Shown here in pieces: positions 24,657 to 32,120 of a DNA stretch of 64,000 nucleotides (position 1 is its first letter; each line of letters starts with the position of its first letter). Below the pieces are notes generated by a model that was not told the origin of the DNA, did not search any database, and worked only from the letters and a program-made list of their open reading frames with translations. This DNA is from Chitinophagaceae bacterium (GTDB taxonomy: Bacteria > Bacteroidota > Bacteroidia > Chitinophagales > Chitinophagaceae). Made by a program: the position numbers and the translations under genes. The stretch lies in contig CANFKE010000007.1 in the NCBI GenBank assembly GCA_947447465.1, positions 1-64,000 on the forward strand, read 5' to 3'.

Positions 24657-25182
24657 CGTTGGTTACGCTGGTATTGGTGATGATAACTGAATCTACATGG
24701 TGTTGGGTAGTGTGTACAGAGTCTATAGAATAGAAATCCGTATAGCCGCAGGCATTGGATAAGAATTGCAATTTTCGTTTATAGAAAAAGCTCATTGTAT
24801 CAAAGCTTGCCCCTGTTTTGAGTGAGGCTGAGTCTGCTATGAATGCCCATTTACAGGAGTCTGCAGCAGGAGACAAGGAAATGGTAAAGTAAGCAGATGG
24901 TGCAATGTAAATAACCGATCTGTTGCCACTGTCAGTTATGGCGGTGAATATGGCCTTGGGCAGTGCAGTATCAGCGGTAATGTTAGATGCAATAGCGCTG
25001 TCAGCTGTAAAGTGTACATACCTCAGGTTAAGGCTGGCGATCTTGGGTGTAAGACAAGGCTGACGTTCCTGAGAGCATGATATGAACAGAGAGCCTGCCA
25101 GTATCAGTAGTAATAATGATGACCCGCTCCTGAGAGCAGGAGCGGGCATACTAAACAATTTATGAATGATCTGATTAATCAT
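24610..25182 (-). CDS. DUF6452-family lipoprotein
   Basis: 190 residues. The hydrophobic segment LLLLILAGSLFISC ends in a lipobox Cys near residue 36; the preceding N-terminus is unusually long, so translation may begin at the internal Met12 (MPAPALRSG). The mature part PCLTPKIASLNLRYVHF and a later YKRKLQFLSNACGYTDFYSI resemble DUF6452. Its end overlaps the DUF6048 gene and its start overlaps the coiled-coil gene by eight bases, so these genes are translationally linked. Confidence 0.75.
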   Translation of the reverse strand: MINQIIHKLFSMPAPALRSGSSLLLLILAGSLFISCSQERQPCLTPKIASLNLRYVHFTADSAIASNITADTALPKAIFTAITDSGNRSVIYIAPSAYFTISLSPAADSCKWAFIADSASLKTGASFDTMSFFYKRKLQFLSNACGYTDFYSIDSVHTTQHHVDSVIITNTSVTNDVNTKHLKIYMHPGF

Positions 25183-25450
25183 TAAGCGTATGTAATATTT
25201 TGTCTATTTCGCCTATCACATTGTCCAGCTGTCGTGCCATATGTTCCTTGTCTTCGGCGGTAATATTGGTATTGCCCAGTTGCACGCTCACCATGCCATT
25301 GTCGAGCGAGGCGACTTTTTTATTGAGTTTCTGTATCACTTTGTTCTGACCTTCAATGGTAGCGCGCAGGCGGGCATTGTCGGCCTGTACGGCAGCATAC
25401 TTTTTTATGAGTGCATCCAGTTTGGAGCTCAACAGGTCCAGTGCTTCCAT
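25175..25450 (-). CDS. Coiled-coil protein, ZapB-like
   Basis: 91 residues, almost entirely one heptad-patterned helix (LSSKLDALIKKYAAVQADNA, TIEGQNKVIQKLNKKVASL). Directly abuts the pheT stop (0-base gap), a position where Bacteroidota often carry small division-associated coiled-coil genes (ZapB/ZapA type). Assignment to cell division is inference from size, coil and context. Confidence 0.65.
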   Translation of the reverse strand: MEALDLLSSKLDALIKKYAAVQADNARLRATIEGQNKVIQKLNKKVASLDNGMVSVQLGNTNITAEDKEHMARQLDNVIGEIDKILHTLND

Positions 25451-27865
25451 TTATGATCTGATTTGTGCGTTAAGCTTGTTAGTATAGACATCTATCAATT
25501 GCTTCATCACCTGTTCGATCTCTGCATCAGTAAGAGTCCGATCCTGCAACTGGAAGGTATAAGACAAAGCGTAAGACTTTTTGCCTGCTCCCAGTTTCTC
25601 ATTCTCAAATACATCGAACAATCCGAAAGACTGCAATGCATTTATCTTCAGTTTTTCAGTTTCGTCCTGTACCTGCTTGTAGGTGACCTCTTTGTCCAGA
25701 ACAATGGCCAGATCTCTCGCTACTGCAGGGAACTTAGGCACTTCGGCATACTTTATTTTGTTTGCCGCCATTGCCTTTGTCCACGTATCCCAATGTATGT
25801 CGGCGAAGAATACATCCTGTTTAATGTCCATTTGCTTCAGCTTGGCTGCAGATACTCGCGACATGGTGCAGAGTACATTGTTCTTCCACTTCCATGTTGT
25901 TTCCAGTGTATCGCTGCCTTCAGCAGGATAAGATAGGGTAGCATTAGTAATGCCGCTGTATGACAGCATATTGCCTATCATACCTTTCAGGTAGTAGGCA
26001 TCTGCCTTCTGTGCTTTCTGGTTCCATTGCGCTGTTTTTACATTGCCGGTTATCCATATTCCCAAACGTTGCTCCTGAATATACTTGCCATCTGCTGCAT
26101 GATACACATTGCCGAACTCGAACAAACTGAGGTCCTGGCTTTTGCGGTTGCAGTTATATTCTACTACTTCCAGTCCGCTTTCCAACATACACGGGCGCAT
26201 CACATCCAGTTCAGCGCTGAGACTGTTGATCATGCGTACCAGATTTTCCTGATCGGGGTAGTACTTACTATTGACAATAGAATTGGTCACAATCTCTTGT
26301 ACGCCCATGCCACACAGCAATTCTGCCATGCGCTCTTTCTGCTGTCTGTCTCCCGGCAAAGCCTTGGTGAGGGCTATGTTGAGTCTGCCTGTAAGTTGAA
26401 CATTGTCCAGTCCATCTATGCGAAGAATCTCTTCTACAATGTCAGCAGGTTGAGATACATCGGGTTTGTTTGATGGCACCTGTAAGGTCAATGCATCATT
26501 GCTCTCTGACTTGATAACAAAGCCCAATGCGGTCAATGTTTCTTTTATTGCTGCGGGTGTGTATTCTTTGCCACTCAGCTTATGAATGTAGCTATAAGTA
26601 ATAGTGACCTCTGCAGGTTGTAATGCAACCGGGTAGATATCTGTGACCTCACTTGCTATTTCTCCGCCTGCGATATCTGCTATCAATGCGGCAGCACGCA
26701 ATAGTGCCGGCAAAACATTGTTGATGTCCACGCCTTTCTCAAAGTGAGTAGCTGCGTCAGTGCGCAGACCGAAGTGAGTGCTGGTGATACGAATATGTCT
26801 TGAATCGAAATAAGCACTTTCCAGAAATACGTTGGTAGTAGCATCAGAGATGCCGCTATATGCACCGCCAAATACACCGCCAATACCCAGAGGGCCGTTG
26901 GCATCGCATATCATGAGGTCGGTAGCACGCATCTTTCTTTCCTTGTCGTCCAGTCCGGTGAACGGAGTACCATCTGCCAGGAACTTTACAATTATCTTAT
27001 TCCCCGCGATCTTGTCTGCATCGTAAGCATGAAGCGGTTGACCATATTCGTGCAATACGTAATTGGTAATATCCACTATGTTGTTAATACTGCGCACACC
27101 TATTGCCGTAAGCCTTTGCTTCAACCACTCAGGAGATTCGCCTACTTTCACGTTCTTCAGGCTGATGCCGGTGAAACGTGGGCAAGCAGCATCGGCCTCC
27201 ACAGTTACCTTGATCTGATCCCCTTTTACAGATGTATCGTTACTGATGGCAGGCAGTACTACTTCATGTTTGCCACCTTTGTGATGGATGAGATATGCAC
27301 ACACATCTCGAGCCACGCCTATATGACTGTTGGCATCACTGCGATTAGGTGTAAGGCCTATGTGGATGGTGAAGTCGGTCTCGGGGATATTGAAATATTC
27401 TTTAGCGGGAGTGCCTACAACAGCATCCTCTGGCAGTATCATGATACCGGCATGGCTTTCACCAAGACCAATTTCATCTTCTGCGCATATCATACCTTCA
27501 CTTTCTTCGCCGCGGATCTTTGCCTTTTTGATCAGGAAAGCCTCGCCGTTGGTAGGGTGAACAGTAGTGCCTACAGTAGCCACGACCACTTTTTGTCCGG
27601 CGGCAACATTAGGTGCACCGCATACTATCTTTAAAGGTGTTTCACCACCTACATTTACAGTTGTAACGCTTAATTTATCTGCATTGGCATGTTTGCCGCA
27701 GGTCAATACTTCGCCTATGACCAGCCCTGCAAGGCCGCCCGGAATGGTCTCAGAGCGTTCTATGGCCTCTACTTCAAGACCTATAGAAGTTAATATGCTG
27801 CTTAGTTCGTTTACTGGTATCGCTTCAGGTAAATAGTCCATCAGCCATTGGTAAGAAATGGTCAT
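25451..27865 (-). CDS. pheT: Phenylalanine-tRNA ligase beta subunit
   Basis: 804 residues, normal full length. Order: N-terminal B1 region, EMAP-II-type tRNA-binding domain at about 40-150 (GLVIGEVLTCGKHANADKLS), B3/B4 editing region (about 210-390), B5 domain (about 405-475), core lacking class II catalytic residues, and a C-terminal ferredoxin-fold anticodon-binding domain from about 710 (KFPAVARDLAIVLDKEVTYK). Forms the alpha2-beta2 enzyme with PheS, which is not in the window. First gene of the minus-strand run down to 23919; perfect -7 element TATCTTTG at 27885-27892. Confidence 0.97.
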   Translation of the reverse strand: MTISYQWLMDYLPEAIPVNELSSILTSIGLEVEAIERSETIPGGLAGLVIGEVLTCGKHANADKLSVTTVNVGGETPLKIVCGAPNVAAGQKVVVATVGTTVHPTNGEAFLIKKAKIRGEESEGMICAEDEIGLGESHAGIMILPEDAVVGTPAKEYFNIPETDFTIHIGLTPNRSDANSHIGVARDVCAYLIHHKGGKHEVVLPAISNDTSVKGDQIKVTVEADAACPRFTGISLKNVKVGESPEWLKQRLTAIGVRSINNIVDITNYVLHEYGQPLHAYDADKIAGNKIIVKFLADGTPFTGLDDKERKMRATDLMICDANGPLGIGGVFGGAYSGISDATTNVFLESAYFDSRHIRITSTHFGLRTDAATHFEKGVDINNVLPALLRAAALIADIAGGEIASEVTDIYPVALQPAEVTITYSYIHKLSGKEYTPAAIKETLTALGFVIKSESNDALTLQVPSNKPDVSQPADIVEEILRIDGLDNVQLTGRLNIALTKALPGDRQQKERMAELLCGMGVQEIVTNSIVNSKYYPDQENLVRMINSLSAELDVMRPCMLESGLEVVEYNCNRKSQDLSLFEFGNVYHAADGKYIQEQRLGIWITGNVKTAQWNQKAQKADAYYLKGMIGNMLSYSGITNATLSYPAEGSDTLETTWKWKNNVLCTMSRVSAAKLKQMDIKQDVFFADIHWDTWTKAMAANKIKYAEVPKFPAVARDLAIVLDKEVTYKQVQDETEKLKINALQSFGLFDVFENEKLGAGKKSYALSYTFQLQDRTLTDAEIEQVMKQLIDVYTNKLNAQIRS

Positions 27866-28246
27866 TCTCTCAATTTAATTTCGGCAAAGATAATCTAGGA
27901 TATAGCAAAACCCATGAACTTAAAAAAATGCTTTAACAAAGTTACTTATCCACATGAAAACCTGCATATTGTGTTAATATGACCTTAGTACAGAAATAGT
28001 TTGGGGATATCGTTGCAGATTTAGGAACTTTGTGTGGGTAAACATGTGGATAACGAGTGTGCATGTGGTAAGTAACTATTAGCAGTTGTTTTCTTTGCGG
28101 TTATCAAAATCGCTCCTACATTCGTCCTCCCCCGCAACTGTTGCTACAACTCCTTTTGTACTTATCAGAGACTGATTCGCAGATAAGAGGAGAAAAAAAT
28201 TCGGGGTAAATGTAAATTTATATACTACATAAGCTATTAATTAATA
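27866..28246. other. Candidate replication origin region (DnaA-box cluster)
   Basis: 381-base gene-free gap between divergent pheT and dnaB. It holds two perfect DnaA-box consensus sites in opposite orientation (TTATCCACA at 27946-27954 and TGTGGATAA at 28045-28053), one near match (TGTGGGTAA at 28033-28041) and a shortened one (TGTGGTAA at 28064-28071). The outermost sites sit inside a near-perfect inverted repeat (27941-27955 against 28063-28076). An A/T-rich stretch follows (about 28185-28246). Gene orientation flips here. The evidence is suggestive; DnaA control of dnaB alone would look similar. Confidence 0.45.
27885..27892 (-). promoter_or_regulatory. -7 promoter element of pheT
   Basis: TATCTTTG on the minus strand (perfect), 19 bases before the start codon. 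Confidence 0.6.
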
Positions 28247-29875
28247 ATGTCAGTTAACATCAAAAAAGATTTCGGGAATACAAGGAGCCGCAAACCGGCC
28301 GACATGACATCGATGGTGTTCGGTAAAGTGCCGCCACAGTCGCTGGAGTTGGAGGAGGCCGTGCTGGGCGCCTGTATGCTTGAAAAAGATACATTTGCTC
28401 AGGTGCTCGAAGTGATACAGAGTGCCGAGTGTTTTTATCTGGATGCCCACCAGAAGATCTATGCGGCCATGCGCCGCTTGTTTGATAAGGGTACTCCGGT
28501 AGATCTTTTGACGATATCTGATGAATTAAGAAAGACCAATGAACTGGAATTAGTGGGCGGGGCCTATTTCCTTACCCGCCTCACTATGTCCGTAATGTCA
28601 TCGGCACACGTTGAAGCGCATGCGCGAATAGTAATGGAGAAGTTCATTCAGCGTGAATTGATCCGAATTTCGGGGTCTGTTATCGCTGATGCCTATGAAG
28701 ATAGCACAGATGTATTTGATCTGATGGATAAGGCCGAATCGGGTCTTTATGAGATAACCGATAAGCACTTACGTAAGAACTTCAAGAGCCTGCAGGACGT
28801 GCTTGTGCAGACAATGAATGAAATAGATGAGGCCCGCAAAAAGACCGATGACCTTACGGGTGTGCCATCCGGCTTTAAGGGGTTGGATCAGTTGACCTCC
28901 GGCTGGCAGAAAACGGATCTTATCATCCTTGCTGCTCGTCCGTCTGTGGGTAAAACCGCATTTTGTCTGAATCTGGCCATGAATGCGGCCATGAACCCCG
29001 GTAAGGAATTCCCTGTAGCGTTCTTCTCATTGGAAATGGGTGCGGGGCAGATAGTGAAAAGGTTGCTGAGTGCGGTAACCGACGTGCGACTGGAAGCTAT
29101 CACCCGCGGTAAAATGGCAGATCATGAGTTCATACAGATGTCTCAGCGTATGGCCAAACTGGCACAGGCTAAGATATTCATTGATGACCAGGCTGCATTG
29201 AACATCTTTGAGTTGCGCGCCAAGTGCCGCCGATTGAAGCAGAAGCATGACATCAAGATGATCATCATCGACTACCTGCAGTTGATGACAGGTGGAGATA
29301 AGGGTGGTAACCGTGAGCAGGAGATCAGTAAGATATCGAGAGACCTTAAGGCATTGGCCAAGGAGCTGGATGTGCCCGTAATTGCTCTTTCTCAGTTGAG
29401 TCGTGCGGTGGAGACCAGAAAAGAATCTAAAGTACCTCAGTTGAGTGACCTCCGTGAATCGGGTGCCATTGAGCAGGATGCGGATATGGTCATGTTCCTG
29501 TATCGTCCGGAATATCATGGTATCAATAATGATGAAATGGGTGAAACTATTGAAGGGGAGACCCATATACATATAGCCAAGCATCGTAATGGTAGTCTGG
29601 GAGTGGAAAAGGTGCGCTTTATCAAAGAATACCAGCGTTTTGTGGATCTGGAGGATAAATTCAGTCAGTTTGGTCCCGCACCAAGCGATAACCCGGCAGC
29701 CGGCATCCGCAGGGATACCAGCGATTTCGGCGGGTCTAAAATGTTCATCCCGGGTGGTTTCCAGACCATGCAGTCTAAGGCCAATGATGTGAACTGGGAT
29801 GATGACGATCTGGGTGGTCCGGGCTCTACATTTGGTAAGAAGCCAAGGCCAGGCGATGAGGATGCGCCATTCTAG
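28247..29875 (+). CDS. dnaB: Replicative DNA helicase DnaB
   Basis: 542 residues. N-terminal DnaB domain (about 28-130, PPQSLELEEAVLGACMLEKD), linker, and a RecA-like helicase domain with Walker A ARPSVGKTAF (about 230-239), the downstream EMGAGQIVKRLL, Walker B MIIIDYLQLM (about 338-347), the H4 motif ISRDLKALAKELDVPVIALS and the arginine-finger region QLSDLRESGAIEQDADMV. No intein. The acidic C-terminal tail (WDDDDLGGPGS) is longer than in E. coli. The hexamer unwinds the fork and recruits primase. Preceded by the DnaA-box region. Confidence 0.98.
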   Translation: MSVNIKKDFGNTRSRKPADMTSMVFGKVPPQSLELEEAVLGACMLEKDTFAQVLEVIQSAECFYLDAHQKIYAAMRRLFDKGTPVDLLTISDELRKTNELELVGGAYFLTRLTMSVMSSAHVEAHARIVMEKFIQRELIRISGSVIADAYEDSTDVFDLMDKAESGLYEITDKHLRKNFKSLQDVLVQTMNEIDEARKKTDDLTGVPSGFKGLDQLTSGWQKTDLIILAARPSVGKTAFCLNLAMNAAMNPGKEFPVAFFSLEMGAGQIVKRLLSAVTDVRLEAITRGKMADHEFIQMSQRMAKLAQAKIFIDDQAALNIFELRAKCRRLKQKHDIKMIIIDYLQLMTGGDKGGNREQEISKISRDLKALAKELDVPVIALSQLSRAVETRKESKVPQLSDLRESGAIEQDADMVMFLYRPEYHGINNDEMGETIEGETHIHIAKHRNGSLGVEKVRFIKEYQRFVDLEDKFSQFGPAPSDNPAAGIRRDTSDFGGSKMFIPGGFQTMQSKANDVNWDDDDLGGPGSTFGKKPRPGDEDAPF

Positions 29876-30020
29876 TATGATGAACTTTATGTGTAATCAG
29901 CTGGTAGTAATGGTCGTTCATAAGGAATGATTTAAAATAAATGTTTTTATAGATTATAATGTTTGGCACGCAAATTGTATTTTCGAGCCATATTATTCAT
30001 CACTAAAAAAGAAGAGAGAA

Positions 30021-30551
30021 ATGAAACACATTTTGATTGCCATTACGGCCCTGTTTTTCACTTTTGCAGCTAATGCACAAAGCGACACTATTTACATGCA
30101 TAATGGCAGTAAAGTTATAGGAACAGTAAAGAAAGTAGGAGAGCACACAGTTAGCTTCAGCTATCTGAACGAAGATGTAGAGCAGGTATTGGGTAAATAC
30201 GCTATAGGTCATGTTGTATATGGTAAGAGCGGCCGTTCTCAGGAGATCACTCCAAAGATCACTATCAAGTCTGAAGATGATTGGGAACAAGTAATGATCG
30301 TTGAAAGTCAGGATGAGATCGCTGGTTTGAAGAGAGTTGATGAGATCCGTGGAAAGACCGCATTCATCAACTACCGTACCGGTGCAGGTGGCGACCAGAC
30401 TGCATTGAAGAAGTTGAAGAAAGAAGCAGCAGGTAAGGGTTGTGCATTCGTATTCATGACTTCAGATAAGGATATCGATCGTAAGAGTTCAGGTGGCGGT
30501 TCTTTCGGACAGACCCAGTCTATCAAGAGAGGCGTTGCTTATAGCTACTAA
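30021..30551 (+). CDS. Secreted protein, function unknown, strong codon bias
   Basis: 176 residues; signal peptide MKHILIAITALFFTFAANA then a beta-rich domain (SDTIYMHNGSKVIGTVKKVG) and a C-terminal alpha/beta part (FINYRTGAGGDQTALKKLKK, CAFVFMTSDKD) ending in a Ser/Gly-rich tail. Repeated use of CGT, GGT and ATC codons suggests high expression. I recognise no named family. It stands as a single unit with its own strong terminator at 30577. Confidence 0.75.
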   Translation: MKHILIAITALFFTFAANAQSDTIYMHNGSKVIGTVKKVGEHTVSFSYLNEDVEQVLGKYAIGHVVYGKSGRSQEITPKITIKSEDDWEQVMIVESQDEIAGLKRVDEIRGKTAFINYRTGAGGDQTALKKLKKEAAGKGCAFVFMTSDKDIDRKSSGGGSFGQTQSIKRGVAYSY

Positions 30552-30576
30552 TCTATCTTTATAACATTTTGTATAG

Positions 30577-30606
30577 GCCTCCGCATATTATGCGGAGGCT
30601 TTTTTT
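30577..30606 (+). terminator. Intrinsic terminator
   Basis: GCCTCCGCA at 30577-30585 pairs with TGCGGAGGC at 30591-30599 around TATTA, followed by seven T. Confidence 0.93.
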
Positions 30607-30636
30607 GTTCCTGTTCTGAGGTAATTAAAGGCGGGT

Positions 30637-30644
30637 TATATTTG
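30637..30644 (+). promoter_or_regulatory. -7 promoter element of the EGF-like lipoprotein gene
   Basis: TATATTTG (perfect TAnnTTTG), 18 bases before the ATG at 30663. Confidence 0.5.
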
Positions 30645-30662
30645 ACTTCGTAAAACATTACT

Positions 30663-31178
30663 ATGATCAAGAAGCATGTTAGTATGATAATAGCTGGGCT
30701 TTTGCTTTCAGTTGTATTTGTTGCCGGTATATTTTCCTGTAAAAAGAACTCTGAAGCATGTATTGAGTCAATGTGTCGTTATGCCGGATATTGTGATAGT
30801 GTAAAGTGTATATGCCCTCCCGGTTTTGCAGGGAAATATTGCGATAGTATACTGCTTACTGGAGATTGGAAAAATGGCAGAATGTTGTGTTCTCCTTATG
30901 GTGCCGATAGCAACTGGAGCATGAAAGTCAGAAAGGTGGCCGGTGATACTACAAAACTAATGATCATCAATATTGCAGGAACAGGAGATACGATCATTGC
31001 AGATATGCAACCTGATGGAAGTAGTGCAAGTTTTCGCAATTATATTGTTCACGGGGCTACAGGGAATGATACTATAAACGGAGGTATATACATGTCAGGT
31101 TATGATCATCTTAACTACAATTTCTTAAAACGTAATAGTGTTTACATATTCACTTGTCAGGCAGTTTATACGCATTGA
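30663..31178 (+). CDS. Lipoprotein with an EGF-like module
   Basis: 171 residues. Lipoprotein signal (IIAGLLLSVVFVAGIFSC, lipobox FSC). Just after the anchor comes a Cys-rich segment CIESMCRYAGYCDSVKCICP followed by PGFAGKYCDS, which has the six-Cys spacing and the CxCPxGFxGxxC end of an EGF-like domain. The rest (about 60-171) looks like a small beta barrel. EGF-like modules after a lipobox occur in a number of Bacteroidota surface lipoproteins. Function unknown. Confidence 0.78.
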   Translation: MIKKHVSMIIAGLLLSVVFVAGIFSCKKNSEACIESMCRYAGYCDSVKCICPPGFAGKYCDSILLTGDWKNGRMLCSPYGADSNWSMKVRKVAGDTTKLMIINIAGTGDTIIADMQPDGSSASFRNYIVHGATGNDTINGGIYMSGYDHLNYNFLKRNSVYIFTCQAVYTH

Positions 31179-31298
31179 GATGTTTGAAAATGTGACACCT
31201 ATTCGCATTCAATCCGTCTCTTAGGATATTAGATGACAGATTTGTACTTGTTTTGTTGATGAGCGGTTGGTGCTGATAAAATAATTTTCCGCACAAAA

Positions 31299-31325
31299 AA
31301 AGCCCGCGGCATTGCCGCGGGCTTT
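31299..31325. terminator. Bidirectional intrinsic terminator
   Basis: AAAGCCCGCGGC at 31299-31310 pairs perfectly with 31314-31325 around ATT; the A run at 31295-31301 is a T run for the minus-strand lolA-like gene (stop at 31347). Confidence 0.92.
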
Positions 31326-31346
31326 ATAAAATAGTTTCAAAATTTA

Positions 31347-31988
31347 TTAGCGAAGGTCGTTCACTTCTACTCCCGGATGTGCTTTTGCGTTCCACACAAA
31401 GAAGTCGTCTGCAACTGCTGAATTGGTCACCACATTGCTGATCATATACTGCGTTTTGTTGCCGTTCTTAGCCCATATGTTGCCGCCAACTATCATAGAT
31501 GTGGCCTTGTCTATAAGCAGTTCTATTTTAGTGGTCTGTTTGCTTGCGTCGATAGGGGTAAGTTCTATTACATCGCATTTCTTTCCCCCTTCGGTGCGCT
31601 CACCAGCATACTTGTAGCGATATTCCTTATCGTAGAAGTTGGTCAGCAGCTTTGCCGGTGAAATGCTCTGGTCCTTAGGATTGAAGGTGCTTACGGTCAC
31701 TTCCTTTGCATCAGCATTATAGGTCCATACTGTTTTGTTATCGCAGATGATCTCCTGACCGGTAAGGGTTACATGGTATTTCGTGCCTTTGATAGCTATG
31801 GTACCTTTCTTAGAATCAGCAACTTTGCCACCTGTCAGTTTCAAAGCGAAGTTGGCTTTAATGGTTTTGAGGGTATTTACCTTTTTGGTCACACCGTCCA
31901 ATATTGCCTTGGCCTTAGCATCCTGTGCATGTACTGTTTGTGCTGCAAAGCATAGAGCCAACGCGCATACTGATAATAATTTCTTCAT
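31347..31988 (-). CDS. LolA-like outer-membrane lipoprotein carrier protein
   Basis: 213 residues with signal peptide (MKKLLSVCALALCFAAQTVHA). The mature part shows the LolA pattern: an N-terminal helix followed by KTIKANFALKLTGGK, VWTYNADAKEV, SPAKLLTNFYDKEYRYKY and later strands forming an open barrel that carries lipoproteins through the periplasm. It follows ftsK on the same strand (132-base gap), an arrangement common in this phylum, and also has its own perfect -7 element. Confidence 0.85.
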   Translation of the reverse strand: MKKLLSVCALALCFAAQTVHAQDAKAKAILDGVTKKVNTLKTIKANFALKLTGGKVADSKKGTIAIKGTKYHVTLTGQEIICDNKTVWTYNADAKEVTVSTFNPKDQSISPAKLLTNFYDKEYRYKYAGERTEGGKKCDVIELTPIDASKQTTKIELLIDKATSMIVGGNIWAKNGNKTQYMISNVVTNSAVADDFFVWNAKAHPGVEVNDLR

Positions 31989-32025
31989 CCTTTAATAGAA
32001 TTATTGAGTGGTTAAAAATCGGGTG

Positions 32026-32033
32026 CAAAGGTA
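32026..32033 (-). promoter_or_regulatory. -7 promoter element of the lolA-like gene
   Basis: TACCTTTG on the minus strand (perfect), 37 bases before the start codon, inside the ftsK-lolA gap. Confidence 0.6.
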
Positions 32034-32120
32034 CGCACCACAGGTAAATAAATTACTTCATTTATGTTATATATTACATAAATTAAAGTCGAAAGTAAAT
32101 AGAAGGGTCTCCAAGATCAA

